In this document: one piece after another, positions 35,563 to 44,709 of the stretch
Layout: every line of letters begins with the position of its first letter
Position numbering within the stretch: position 1 is the first letter of the stretch
Source: Sulfolobus islandicus Y.N.15.51
Lineage (GTDB): Archaea > Thermoproteota > Thermoprotei_A > Sulfolobales > Sulfolobaceae
Assembly: GCF_000022485.1 (NCBI RefSeq)
Contig: NC_012623.1
Coordinates: 2,604,674-2,668,673, forward strand
Length of the DNA: 64,000 bases
Direction of reading: 5' to 3'
The notes under the pieces: generated by a model
What the model saw: only the letters and a program-made list of their open reading frames with translations
Databases searched by the model: none
Told to the model about the DNA's origin: nothing
Position numbers and translations under genes: made by a program

Positions 35563-37338
35563 ATGAAACCAGAAGACTACTACCATTCGATTAAATTAAT
35601 ACCTGAAATAACAATAGAGAAGGGAAAACTATTTCACGTAGAGACATGGATAGAGGAGGATAAGTACAAGTCATCAATTTATTTGAACCTTAAGAGGATA
35701 ACATTTCAAGGAAGTGAATCCTCGCCAAAGTTCGATAACGATAAGCTTTACTTTATAAGAAATGAAGAGACAAAATCCTCTTTACTTGAAGCGCAACTCT
35801 ATGGCGAGCCGAAAGTAATATTTACATTTTCTGGTAAAATATCGAAATATGAATTCCATAATAAGGGAATATTAGTGATAGCAGAGGAAAACACAGATAA
35901 GACATTGCCGTTTAGAGCCGAGAAGATAAAATATAGGTTTGATAGCAGAGGCTTATTGAGAGCTAGGCAATCACTTTATTTATTTGATGGTAAAGATTTG
36001 AGGAAGCTCGTTACTGGGAACTTTGACGTTACAGATTTAGCTACAAACGGTAGTAGGGTTGTAATTTCAGCAACTAAGGATGGAGATGATTATGGATTAG
36101 GAAATTTGTATGAGGTGAACATAGAAACTGGGGAGTTAAACAGAATAACGAAAGAGGATGGAACTGTACAAGCAATCGCTATGAACAGCGAGGGAAAAAT
36201 AGCATTTTTAGGACATAGGAAAGGACTAACCCCATGGGCTTCTCTCGAAATAATGCTACCAGAAGAAGGAAAGAGTTACATCTGCGGAAAGACTTGCGGA
36301 AATAAAGTATTAACTGATTTATTTGATGGTATAAAGGATAAGATCGTATTCGAAAAGGATCTAATACTCTCCTTAGGTCAAGAGGGAGGTACATCACATA
36401 TTTATCAAATCTCTGACAATAAAGTAGACAAGGTAACTAGTGGAAATATAATGGTAAGAGGATTTGATTATAGTAATAGCGAGTTAGCTTACTTCTATTC
36501 TACTCCAGAAAAGCCGGTAATATTAAAATATAGAGATATAGAATATGATCCAAACCCCAACGTTAAAGGATATACTCCAGAGAAAATTGTTATAAACAGT
36601 AACGGAATGGAAGTTGAGGGCTGGAGTATAGTTAGAGATCCTAATGCACCAACAATATTATTTATTCATGGGGGACCACATATGGCATATGGCTATGGCT
36701 ATTTTATAGAATTCCAGTTCTTCGTAGATAATGGGTTTAACGTAATATATGCAAATCCTAGAGGTAGCCAAGGATATGGGGAGGAATTCGCTAAGGCTTG
36801 TGTGGGTGATTGGGGTGGAAAGGATTTCGAAGATCTAATAAACTTCGTGAATACCGTTAAGGAAAAATATGGTTTAAAAGGTAAATTTGGTGTTACTGGC
36901 GGTTCTTATGGGGGTTTTATGACCAATTGGGTAGTAACGAAGACTAATATATTTTCGGCTGCAATTAGTGAAAGGAGTATATCGAATCTAATTAGCATGT
37001 GTGGTACTAGTGATATAGGTTTTTGGTTTAATGCTATCGAATCTGGGATTGCTGATCCATGGAGTACTGAAGGCATAGAGAAACTAATGAAAATGTCGCC
37101 AATTTATTATGTGAAAAACGTTAAAACACCTACCATGTTAATTCATGGTGAAGAAGATTACAGATGTCCGATTGAACAGGCTGAACAATTTTATGTTGCA
37201 TTAAAGATGCAGGGAGTCCCTACAACGTTAGTAAGATATCAAGGTGACAGTCATGAACATGCCAGAAGAGGGAAGCCAAAGAATATGATAGATAGGCTAA
37301 AGACTAAATTAGAATGGTTTAGTAAATATTTACTCTAA
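35563..37338 (+). CDS. Acylaminoacyl peptidase / S9 prolyl oligopeptidase
   Basis: A 591-residue two-domain enzyme. Residues 1-330 form a beta-propeller; the C-terminal alpha/beta-hydrolase has FIHGGPH (oxyanion), TGGSYGGFMTNW (nucleophile Ser in G-x-S-x-G), GEEDYRCPIEQ (Asp) and GDSHEHARRG (His). S. solfataricus has characterised APEH enzymes of this size that free N-acylated amino acids from peptides. Intact. It overlaps the convergent CBS gene by 4 bp. Confidence 0.9.
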   Translation: MKPEDYYHSIKLIPEITIEKGKLFHVETWIEEDKYKSSIYLNLKRITFQGSESSPKFDNDKLYFIRNEETKSSLLEAQLYGEPKVIFTFSGKISKYEFHNKGILVIAEENTDKTLPFRAEKIKYRFDSRGLLRARQSLYLFDGKDLRKLVTGNFDVTDLATNGSRVVISATKDGDDYGLGNLYEVNIETGELNRITKEDGTVQAIAMNSEGKIAFLGHRKGLTPWASLEIMLPEEGKSYICGKTCGNKVLTDLFDGIKDKIVFEKDLILSLGQEGGTSHIYQISDNKVDKVTSGNIMVRGFDYSNSELAYFYSTPEKPVILKYRDIEYDPNPNVKGYTPEKIVINSNGMEVEGWSIVRDPNAPTILFIHGGPHMAYGYGYFIEFQFFVDNGFNVIYANPRGSQGYGEEFAKACVGDWGGKDFEDLINFVNTVKEKYGLKGKFGVTGGSYGGFMTNWVVTKTNIFSAAISERSISNLISMCGTSDIGFWFNAIESGIADPWSTEGIEKLMKMSPIYYVKNVKTPTMLIHGEEDYRCPIEQAEQFYVALKMQGVPTTLVRYQGDSHEHARRGKPKNMIDRLKTKLEWFSKYLL

Positions 37339-37736
37339 TCAATATCTTTTTCACACTCCTTATTTATGGCGGTAAGAACGTCCCTCAGTGAGACTACGCC
37401 TATTATTTTTCCTGTTTCATTAATAGCTAACAAATGAGTGATATTGTTCCTCACCATGAACATAAAAGTATCTATCAAATCCTCCTCTCCGTTTATAGTA
37501 ATCACATTTTTTATCATAACTTTTGATACCGGTTCATTTTGTGAGACTCCTTTCGCAAGTGACCTTAAAATTATACTCCTAGTCACTATTCCTATGACAT
37601 CATCTCCTTTACTATTGTCTATTACAAGCGCAAACCGGATTCCTTGTTTGTCCATGAGTTCTAACGCTTCGGAAAGACTAGTATGTCGGGTAATTTTTAT
37701 AGGTCTAGTATTATTGAAAACGTCTTTAAGTTTCAT
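37335..37736 (-). CDS. Two-CBS-domain protein
   Basis: A 133-residue protein made of two CBS motifs (TSLSEALELMDKQGIRFALVID... and LIDTFMFMVRNNITHLLAINETGKIIGVVSLRD). CBS pairs bind adenine nucleotides and act as energy sensors or regulatory modules. Partner unknown. Confidence 0.88.
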   Translation of the reverse strand: MKLKDVFNNTRPIKITRHTSLSEALELMDKQGIRFALVIDNSKGDDVIGIVTRSIILRSLAKGVSQNEPVSKVMIKNVITINGEEDLIDTFMFMVRNNITHLLAINETGKIIGVVSLRDVLTAINKECEKDID

Positions 37737-37873
37737 AGATTATTTTTCTCTTTCTACAACTTAAACTTTATTTATCATTAACAGTGTTTAACAGATATAC
37801 CTCATAAGAAAAAAGTTTAAAAGGATATATAAAGAAAAAGGGTATTTTATATAAGGAAAAATATATATATAGA

Positions 37874-38242
37874 TTAGCTTGACCCCGCACCACAACCGCA
37901 ATAGCCGTATTCGTCTATTTCAATTCCGCATACTGGACATACGTAACCGGAGCCTTTTACTTCCTCAGCCCTCTTTCCATATATTAACATGTGGGGATCA
38001 AAGTATAATTCTCTTAAACTTGGTAAAGATTTCTCATCTTCATTTGTAATTTTTGTATTTACAGCCTCCTTAATTCTAAACTTTAAAGTTCTCTTCTCTA
38101 AAGCTTTCTTAGCAAGTTGTTTAGATGAAATTTTCCCCTTAACAACTCCACTGTGATCTATAATTTCTATCTCTTCATCACTTATATGTAGGGCTATCTC
38201 CTCGACTTCTTCATCTTCATATAATTTCTTAACTTCTCGCAT
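37874..38242 (-). CDS. merI: MerI, mercury-operon associated protein
   Basis: A 122-residue protein that ends in a zinc-ribbon-like [17 protein letters not shown]. It lies downstream of merA on the same strand, the position of merI in the S. solfataricus merHAI operon. Its exact role is unknown. A TATA-like TTTAAATAC about 27 bp before the ATG suggests an additional promoter of its own in the 140 bp after merA. Confidence 0.82.
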   Translation of the reverse strand: MREVKKLYEDEEVEEIALHISDEEIEIIDHSGVVKGKISSKQLAKKALEKRTLKFRIKEAVNTKITNEDEKSLPSLRELYFDPHMLIYGKRAEEVKGSGYVCPVCGIEIDEYGYCGCGAGSS

Positions 38243-38382
38243 AGTCCTATTTATACTGTTTATAGTATTTAAACTTTTATCTTCATAACTTACATAGAAA
38301 TAAACGTGTTACTATACGGAGAATTTTTCTTAATCACTTAACCAATAGAACAACTAATTATATAAAAAAGAAAAGGAATCAC

Positions 38383-39744
38383 TTAGACACAGCAACTCAT
38401 TTTACTAACATCACTGGTAAAAGCTAGCGCTACTATTCTCAAACTCTCGGCCATTGTGGGAAAGACGTGTATTGTATCAATCAAATCATCTATTGTAGCC
38501 CTAAATTTAACCGCTAACGCCGCCTCATTTATCACCTCTGCAGCGTATTTACCAAACATCTGGACACCTAAAATATTCCTAAACTTCTTATCTATAACCA
38601 TCTTTATTAATCCATAATCTTCCCTTAATATTCTCGCCTTAGCTATATTATTCATCTTAACGACCCTATGATCTATATCATAGCCTTCTTTCATTGCCTC
38701 TAATGCAGTAAGACCAACTTTAGCCACATTGGGTTCTATAAATACAACTTGGGGCACACTACTCATATCAATTTTTCTTTTTACATTCATTATTGCGTTC
38801 TCTGCTGCAATTGAACCTTGTCTGCCAGCTAGAGCTTCCAACATAGGACCACCAATTACATCTCCTGCAGCATATACATTAGGATTTGAGGTTCTTAGTT
38901 CTTCATTAACCTTTATGCCTCCCTTATCGTTTAACTCTATTCCTGCAGCATCTAAATTCATTTCCACATTAGGCTTCCTTCCAGTTGCCAAAAGAATTTC
39001 GTCAGCCTCAACTTCACCCTTATCCGTAACTACTATCTTTCCCCCATTTCCCTTTCTAACCTCCTTAACCCTAACGTTTGTAAAAATCGGAATATTATCA
39101 TTCTTCTCTAAATAGTTTTTAACGGAAAGGGAAATTTCAGGCTCCCAATCTGGTAATATTCTTTCACTCCTTTGAAGAATTATGGTATCAACTCCTAGTC
39201 TCTTATACATTTGCGCAAACTCTAACGCCAAAGCCCTTCCTCCTATAATAGCTAAGGATGATATTGTCTTGTCTGGTGATAAGGCTTCGACATTAGTCCA
39301 AAACCCAACTTCAGTTAAACCCTTGATGTTAGGCACATTGGGAGAAGAACCTGTGGCTATTATAAACTTTTTAGCCTCTATTGTCTCCCCATTTACTTTA
39401 ATCGCGTTAGGTGAAATGAAATGCGCTTTACCAATTATTAATTTAACATCATATGAATTTATCACATCCTCGTATTTTTCCTTTCGTAGCGAATTCACTA
39501 TTTCAGCCTTGTCTTGAAAGGCTTGAAAAAATTCTGGAAATAGCTTTTTTCCTACTATTTTTGAAGAATTATTGTACAACTCACCTATCCTCAACATTCT
39601 CTTCGATGGAACACATCCTACGTTAACGCAAGTTCCACCTATTTCTCCATAACCTACAACTACTGGCTTTATTCCGAGTTGATTTGCTCTTATTAACGCC
39701 GCGAATCCAGCTGCACCGTAACCTATAATCACCAGATCTTCCAT
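38383..39744 (-). CDS. merA: Mercuric reductase
   Basis: A 453-residue flavoprotein that reduces Hg(II) to volatile Hg(0) with NAD(P)H. IIGYGAAGFAALI binds FAD, GGTCVNVGCVPSK holds the redox Cys pair, IIGGRALALEFAQ binds NAD(P)H, and the C-terminus ends SKMSCCV with the vicinal Cys pair that takes mercury from the substrate. It has no N-terminal HMA domain, like other crenarchaeal MerA. It follows merH by 13 bp and probably shares its transcript. Confidence 0.94.
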   Translation of the reverse strand: MEDLVIIGYGAAGFAALIRANQLGIKPVVVGYGEIGGTCVNVGCVPSKRMLRIGELYNNSSKIVGKKLFPEFFQAFQDKAEIVNSLRKEKYEDVINSYDVKLIIGKAHFISPNAIKVNGETIEAKKFIIATGSSPNVPNIKGLTEVGFWTNVEALSPDKTISSLAIIGGRALALEFAQMYKRLGVDTIILQRSERILPDWEPEISLSVKNYLEKNDNIPIFTNVRVKEVRKGNGGKIVVTDKGEVEADEILLATGRKPNVEMNLDAAGIELNDKGGIKVNEELRTSNPNVYAAGDVIGGPMLEALAGRQGSIAAENAIMNVKRKIDMSSVPQVVFIEPNVAKVGLTALEAMKEGYDIDHRVVKMNNIAKARILREDYGLIKMVIDKKFRNILGVQMFGKYAAEVINEAALAVKFRATIDDLIDTIHVFPTMAESLRIVALAFTSDVSKMSCCV

Positions 39745-39757
39745 TATCTATCCCTTT

Positions 39758-39952
39758 CTAGCAACATGAGGATCTATCAGCTTCCTTAAATCTAGCCTCA
39801 TATTTATCAGCACAATGAGAACAACAAAAGTAATGTTCTTTACTATTGATTTCCCTTACATATATCTCATCTTCAGATAATTTAGCACCGCAATTCTCAC
39901 ATTTTAACTCGTCTTGCTTTAGATTTAACCTCAAATTAACCATCTGATTCAC
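39758..39952 (-). CDS. merH: MerH, TRASH-domain metallochaperone
   Basis: A 64-residue protein with a TRASH domain: LKCENCGAKLSEDE then HYFCCSHCADKYEARF, plus a CC at the C-terminus. In S. solfataricus MerH traffics mercury and is needed for proper induction (from memory). It is the first gene of the mer operon; a TATA-like TTTTTATATT (minus, 39976-39985) lies about 28 bp before the ATG. Confidence 0.92.
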   Translation of the reverse strand: MNQMVNLRLNLKQDELKCENCGAKLSEDEIYVREINSKEHYFCCSHCADKYEARFKEADRSSCC

Positions 39953-39993
39953 CTATTTACACTTCTGATTGACTAATATAAAAATCTTTTTCA

Positions 39994-40011
39994 TATGAAC
40001 ACATGTTCATA
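39994..40011. promoter_or_regulatory. mer operator: perfect 8-bp inverted repeat
   Basis: TATGAACA-CA-TGTTCATA lies between the two divergent TATA boxes (merH near 39980, merR near 40020), next to the BRE of the merH promoter. An ArsR-type dimer such as MerR would bind such a palindrome and could control both genes. Confidence 0.78.
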
Positions 40012-40047
40012 GAAAGATTTATTTTAGCCTATTGACATTATAAAAAT

Positions 40048-40395
40048 GTGGAACCTCTTACAAATGAATTGGAATCGCTATTCTCTGCCCTAGCAGACGG
40101 GACTAGATTAAGAATAGTGCTCTTTTTATTGGATAAGGGAGAAGCTACTGTAGATGAAATAAGTAAATCTCTGGGCAAATCACAATCTTTAATATCTCAT
40201 CATATGGCTTGCCTGAGAAATTGCGGAATAGTTAAAGTCAGAAAGGATGGTAAGTTTTCGTACTATTCTATGTCAAGCCCAGAAATAATTGAGGTAATAA
40301 AACTATCCATAAATCACGTCAAAAAATACAGCCAGTCTATCCTATCTTGTGATGTTCTAGCAGAAGAAAAAGGTCAAGTTAAATTATCTCGTTAG
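40048..40395 (+). CDS. merR: ArsR-type MerR regulator
   Basis: A 115-residue winged-helix protein: FSALADGTRLRIVLFLLD, SKSLGKSQSLISHHMACLRNCGIV (recognition helix) and KDGKFSYYSM wing. Cys residues (CLRNC and the tail SCDVL) may bind mercury. It is divergent from merH; the archaeal MerR blocks merHAI until mercury appears. GTG start about 28 bp after the TATA-like ATTTATTTT. It converges with the next gene by 17 bp. Confidence 0.9.
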   Translation: MEPLTNELESLFSALADGTRLRIVLFLLDKGEATVDEISKSLGKSQSLISHHMACLRNCGIVKVRKDGKFSYYSMSSPEIIEVIKLSINHVKKYSQSILSCDVLAEEKGQVKLSR

Positions 40396-40630
40396 AATAC
40401 CATATGCGTTTGGGTTGGCTTGTCTCAACTGTGAAGCAAGCTTCCTCTCCCTTATTCTTATGCATTAATTGATGCTCAAGAGCTTTGGAAACTGATACAA
40501 TCTGATTACATGTTTTACATCTTAGCATTATTTCTTCGTAAGCTGTAGGTGAAATTTGTGGTAACCCTGGTAAATTTTCATTACCCCAAATTACTGGTAA
40601 CCTAGTAGGGATAATTTTTCTACTACTCAT
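40379..40630 (-). CDS. Small C2H2 zinc-finger-like protein
   Basis: An 83-residue protein. The central LRCKTCNQIVSVSKALEHQLMHK has the spacing C-x2-C-x12-H-x4-H of a zinc finger; the remainder is not recognised. It could bind nucleic acid or a protein. It ends inside the 3' end of merR, so it is convergent with it. Confidence 0.65.
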   Translation of the reverse strand: MSSRKIIPTRLPVIWGNENLPGLPQISPTAYEEIMLRCKTCNQIVSVSKALEHQLMHKNKGEEACFTVETSQPKRIWYSNEII

Positions 40631-40689
40631 GAATGATCATATACGAAAAGAACAATAAAAACTTTATCAAGAAAGAAAAACAGTTAACC

Positions 40690-40932
40690 TCAACGCTTCC
40701 AAATCAGTGCGTTATCGCTCTTTCTTTTAATCATAAGTACTCTATGGAGTGGAATCACAGTATTCTCTTCACTTTTTAAATACAAGTAATTATTATCAAC
40801 AGCATCTAGTTCGCTAAATGAAATTTCTTTTAATCCATTTTCAGTTAGTCTATCTATAATTATAATAACATAATCATCAATCTTTTCCCTATATTCCCAT
40901 CTAATCATATTTACAGCATCCTTTATTTTCAT
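40690..40932 (-). CDS. UPF0248 (DUF504) family protein
   Basis: An 80-residue protein: IRWEYREKIDDYVIIIIDR, then IPLHRVLMIKRKSDNALIWKR. These match the archaeal UPF0248 family, of unknown role (RNA-associated in some genomes, not certain). Likely a single-gene unit. Confidence 0.78.
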   Translation of the reverse strand: MKIKDAVNMIRWEYREKIDDYVIIIIDRLTENGLKEISFSELDAVDNNYLYLKSEENTVIPLHRVLMIKRKSDNALIWKR

Positions 40933-41077
40933 AAGATTTTATATGACCTATAGTTTAAAGTATTTATAGATGAGGAGAAAACATATTGTCCCGCCGAAAT
41001 GATTGGTGAATTACCGGGCGCAAACCTGATAAAATATTAGTAAGAGTTATTATACTTGATTAAATGAGTGATTACTA

Positions 41078-41806
41078 ATGCCTAAAATTTGTCCTAGATG
41101 TGGATACGTAAATCCGGATGATGCAAATTATTGTGTAAAATGCGGTTATCCTCTTTCGCCTCAACCTCCAAGTCCATTACAACCTGATAGGCTAACTACA
41201 GCATTCAATATTTTCACCAAAAACCTTTCACTCATATTACCTCCTATAATCATGTTAATAATTGAACTAGTATTAGCTGGTATTTTAGCTGCAATAACTG
41301 GTGGAATTTTCTTCATTTCACCAACTGCTGCTTTAGTTACTGCACTAATTTTCAGCGTAATATTAGGAATTGTATATGCACTAATTTTCAGTATTACGGT
41401 TCATACGACCACTTTCATGGCTCAGGATTCTGCTAGGGGAATTAAGCCAAATACAAGTAGTGCATTTGGTAACGCCATGAATACCTTAAGTAAGTTATCT
41501 AGTATTATTATAGTATTAGTAATCTTGGGACTATTACTAGGATTTACTAGATTTTTGGGAGTTCTTTGGATTGTATTAGGACTAGCTGGAATACCACTTT
41601 TCATAATTTCGTCAGCAACTGTACTTAATAGACCTATGAGTTTAACCGAGGCAATAAATTGGTACTCAAGAGCATTTAATGTAGACGGTGCAGCATCTGC
41701 AGTAATTTTAGTTGGATCTTTACTTAGCTTAATACCAATTGTAAATATATTCACCATACCATACACTGCAATTTTAACCTACATCATGGTAAGGGACATA
41801 AGTTGA
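41078..41806 (+). CDS. Membrane protein with N-terminal zinc ribbon
   Basis: A 242-residue protein: [19 protein letters not shown] zinc ribbon at residues 4-22, a proline-rich linker, then about five hydrophobic segments ([19 protein letters not shown] onward). Such ribbon-plus-membrane proteins are common in archaea and not assigned. It lies just upstream of the pilin cluster on the same strand with a 58-bp gap, so an accessory role is possible. Confidence 0.7.
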   Translation: MPKICPRCGYVNPDDANYCVKCGYPLSPQPPSPLQPDRLTTAFNIFTKNLSLILPPIIMLIIELVLAGILAAITGGIFFISPTAALVTALIFSVILGIVYALIFSITVHTTTFMAQDSARGIKPNTSSAFGNAMNTLSKLSSIIIVLVILGLLLGFTRFLGVLWIVLGLAGIPLFIISSATVLNRPMSLTEAINWYSRAFNVDGAASAVILVGSLLSLIPIVNIFTIPYTAILTYIMVRDIS

Positions 41807-41864
41807 TTTTTCCCACTGAATTAGGAAAATAATTATAAGTGAGTAGATCCATTGTATTTAAGTG

Positions 41865-42281
41865 ATGAATGTAAAAGGTATTTCTGAAGCAATAACAGTT
41901 GTTTTCCTAATTCTAGTTACGTTAATTGCAATAGCAATAGTTTCTATTTATTATCTTCACGTAGTAAACCTTAACCAATATGGCTTATCCCAAGAACTAA
42001 AAAACTATTACATTGCAACTGGGCAAATGGTTAGCGTTGTTTATTACCATCAGACTGATAATCGTTCCTATTTTTACGTAGAGAACATAGGAAATATACC
42101 AATTAACGTTAGTAAGATTTACGTTAATCACACAATGGTGAAGTTTATAATATACAACACTACCAATACAAACGTTAGGATATTATATCCGCAAATTGTT
42201 TACGTAATAGAGGTCTACGATAACACTACTAACATAATAATACAAACCTCTAACAATAACTTGATACAATTGGAGGCTTGA
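41865..42281 (+). CDS. basA: Class III prepilin, BasA-like
   Basis: A 138-residue type IV pilin-like protein. The N-terminus MNVKG|ISEAITVVFLILVTLIAIAIV has the PibD cleavage pattern Lys-Gly before a hydrophobic helix. The rest is a small beta domain with potential N-glycosylation sites. It is the first of three pilins followed by a secretion ATPase and membrane protein, the order of the S. solfataricus bindosome (basABCEF) cluster. A GTG at 41862 is an alternative start; TATA-like AATTATAAG is about 27 bp upstream. Confidence 0.75.
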   Translation: MNVKGISEAITVVFLILVTLIAIAIVSIYYLHVVNLNQYGLSQELKNYYIATGQMVSVVYYHQTDNRSYFYVENIGNIPINVSKIYVNHTMVKFIIYNTTNTNVRILYPQIVYVIEVYDNTTNIIIQTSNNNLIQLEA

Positions 42282-42283
42282 AA

Positions 42284-42673
42284 ATGAGGGGGCAAGCTTC
42301 CATAATTGCGATGATAGTAATCTTCTTCTTAACACTTGCAACAATAGGCTTAGTACTATATTTAAGTACCTCATATATGAGCTTACAAAAAGAATATTTA
42401 CAAGTCTCTCAAATACTTGCAAATAAGGCTAAAGAGAATTTATTAATAGGATATGTGAACAATTCTTTGTCAATATATAATTCTGGCTCGGTAGTGACTA
42501 AGATTGTTGCTATATTATTAATAAATCGAACCAATGTGACGATTGTACCCGAAAACATTACAGTACCACCCAATACTAACGTGATAATACACGTTAAGTC
42601 TGCTAATGGGTATGTTATCATAACATCTTATGGAAATAGTTTCTATATTGCGCCACCTTCTGGGAAAAAGTAA
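42284..42673 (+). CDS. basB: Class III prepilin, BasB-like
   Basis: A 129-residue pilin with the very short leader MRG|QASIIAMIVIFFLTLATIGLVLYL (Arg-Gly cleavage site). The stop of the upstream pilin (TGA at 42279-42281) is 2 bp before the ATG at 42284; a TTG at 42278 would extend it by two residues and is less likely. The C-terminal part is a beta domain with Asn-rich sequons. Confidence 0.75.
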   Translation: MRGQASIIAMIVIFFLTLATIGLVLYLSTSYMSLQKEYLQVSQILANKAKENLLIGYVNNSLSIYNSGSVVTKIVAILLINRTNVTIVPENITVPPNTNVIIHVKSANGYVIITSYGNSFYIAPPSGKK

Positions 42674-42700
42674 AAAAGGAGAAATAATAGATATATCATT

Positions 42701-43120
42701 ATGCAAAAGTATAAAAAAGGCTTAGAAAACGCTTTAGTTACTGTATTGTTAATATTAGTTGCAATAGCTGCGGTTAGCCTTGTCAGTTATTACTTCTTTG
42801 GCGTACTTAGGCATAGTATGATCACTACTGGACTAAGTATAAGTAATGTCCAAATGGTTGGGGGGATTATAACTGGAGATTTAATAAACCAAGGAGCTAG
42901 TAATATAACCAGTATTACAATTCAAGTACATCCTCAAAATAACGGTACGGTTATATCGAACTATACTAATTCTAGTTTAAATATACCTCCTGGGCAATCA
43001 TATGCCTTTACATTACCTGTACCTAAAGCAATTGAAGGCAATAATTACGTTATTACTGTGATTGTTAAGTACAATAACGGACAAACCTATGCTACATCGG
43101 TAGAAGTTATTGATGAGTGA
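42701..43120 (+). CDS. basC: Class III prepilin, BasC-like
   Basis: A 139-residue pilin: MQKYKKG|LENALVTVLLILVAIAAVSLVSYY, a Lys-Gly cleavage site and N-terminal helix containing the conserved Glu at about position 2 of the mature protein. A Thr/Asn-rich C-terminal domain follows (NNGTVISNYTNSS). The run of T after the stop (43128-43153) may terminate most transcription and reduce downstream expression. Confidence 0.78.
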   Translation: MQKYKKGLENALVTVLLILVAIAAVSLVSYYFFGVLRHSMITTGLSISNVQMVGGIITGDLINQGASNITSITIQVHPQNNGTVISNYTNSSLNIPPGQSYAFTLPVPKAIEGNNYVITVIVKYNNGQTYATSVEVIDE

Positions 43121-43124
43121 CTAC

Positions 43125-43153
43125 AATAAAGTATTTTATTTTTATTTTTTTAA
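43125..43153 (+). terminator. Poly-T terminator or attenuator between pilins and ATPase
   Basis: A run dominated by T (TATTTTATTTTTATTTTTTT) immediately after basC and about 10 bp before the preferred basE start. It may make pilins more abundant than the assembly ATPase. Confidence 0.5.
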
Positions 43154-43161
43154 ATAGGTAT

Positions 43162-44709
43162 ATGGTACTTATTGGTAAAAAGAAATCACATAATAAATTT
43201 GAAGAATTATCCTATTATCTACAATCGATTGATGAATCGGGAATAATATCTCTTAGAGCTAGCTTGGAAAATCACAATATCGTAGAGCACTATTCTCTAA
43301 AAAACTTTGACGTTGAAGTTTACATTGTCGAAAAAGAGGGGATTGGTTACTATTTAGTAAACGAACCTCAGCTTGATCAGAGAGAAGAAAAGATCTTATT
43401 AGCGATTCTTGACGGTTTAATATATTCTCCCACAACTGTGGTTTCTAATAAACAAATTGACGTGGAAAAACTACAAGAAGATGTATTGAAAATTTCAGCT
43501 AAATTAGGAGTAGTAGGTGACGTAAAGAGAAACTTAAAGAAATATATGTACTATATAACTCGAGAGATAAAATATTCAGTCCTACAAGTACCAATGAGTG
43601 ACCCTTTTATCGAAGAGATAGAACTAGTATCCCCAACGACACCAATTTCAGTAGTCCATAGCAGACATAGTGAATGGCCTAGATTGGAGACTAATATCAT
43701 TTTAGGGAGTGAGTTGAAGGTTAGGAGAATAGTAGAGAGGTTAGCATCTTTAGGTGGGAGAAGCGTAAGTACAGCTACACCATTACAAGATTTTATGTTA
43801 CACGAAGGTCATAGAGTTGCAGTGAGTTACGGTGAGGAAATAAGTAGAGGAACGACATTTAATATAAGAAAATTCCCAGAAAAGCCTCTAACGATTATTG
43901 ACTTGGTTTACAAGTATGGTACATTAAGCGAGCTAATGGCAGTTTACTTATGGATAATTGCCGAGGCTAAGCTATTTACATTTCTCGTAGGCCCAAGTGG
44001 TAGCGGAAAGACCACTGCATTAAACTCACTATTAATGCTACTTAATCCATTAGCGAAATATTTAACGATTGAGGATACACCGGAGCTAAAATTACCTCAC
44101 AAATATTGGATACAATTCTATACTAGACCTTCAAACTATGAAGGGAGTAAGGATATCAGTTATTATGAACTAGTCAGACTCTCCTTAAGATATAGACCAG
44201 ATTACATTATAGTAGGGGAAGTAAGAGGGAAAGAAATAGAATGGCTAGTTCAAGCTGTTGCCAGTGGTCATGGTGGGCTCACAACATTTCATGGGTCTAA
44301 TCACGTTGACTTAATAACTAGAATTAGTGGGTTATTGGGTCAAGATCTATCGTTACAATTTAAACAGCTAATTTCAGTGATTGCAATCATAAAGAGAATT
44401 GAAACCGAGAATAGAAAGATGAATAGGAAAATAATATCTATTGTTGAAAATGATGGAAACGGATTTAGGGAAGTATTTAAATATGATTATGAAAGGAAGA
44501 GCTTCCTTCCCAATAATTCAAAAGAAATTGGTAGCATACAGCTGGAAAAAGCTAGAGAATTATTAGGCTGGAGTAAGGATAAGTTGTATAAGGAGATAGA
44601 AAATAGACTATTATTAATAAGGGGGCTTGCTGAAAGGGGAGTTTACGACTACGACGCATTGGCAAAAGAGTTAGTTAAATATTATATAAATGGTGATAGG
44701 GGTGGCTGA
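43162..44709 (+). CDS. basE: Type IV pilus-type secretion ATPase, BasE-like
   Basis: A 515-residue GspE/PilB-type ATPase. Walker A GPSGSGKTT is at residues about 277-285, then the Asp box TIEDTPELKLPH, Walker B region YIIVGEVRGKE and the His box ASGHGGLTTFHGS. It powers assembly of the pilin-like subunits. The ATG at 43162 (after AATAGG) is preferred over a GTG at 43117 that overlaps the pilin stop and runs through a T-rich stretch. It overlaps the next gene by about 20 bp. Confidence 0.85.
   Translation: MVLIGKKKSHNKFEELSYYLQSIDESGIISLRASLENHNIVEHYSLKNFDVEVYIVEKEGIGYYLVNEPQLDQREEKILLAILDGLIYSPTTVVSNKQIDVEKLQEDVLKISAKLGVVGDVKRNLKKYMYYITREIKYSVLQVPMSDPFIEEIELVSPTTPISVVHSRHSEWPRLETNIILGSELKVRRIVERLASLGGRSVSTATPLQDFMLHEGHRVAVSYGEEISRGTTFNIRKFPEKPLTIIDLVYKYGTLSELMAVYLWIIAEAKLFTFLVGPSGSGKTTALNSLLMLLNPLAKYLTIEDTPELKLPHKYWIQFYTRPSNYEGSKDISYYELVRLSLRYRPDYIIVGEVRGKEIEWLVQAVASGHGGLTTFHGSNHVDLITRISGLLGQDLSLQFKQLISVIAIIKRIETENRKMNRKIISIVENDGNGFREVFKYDYERKSFLPNNSKEIGSIQLEKARELLGWSKDKLYKEIENRLLLIRGLAERGVYDYDALAKELVKYYINGDRGG

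Noticed and set aside
37335..37338. Frameshift suspected at the peptidase/CBS junction
   Set aside because: The genes are convergent with a simple 4-bp overlap and both proteins are complete.
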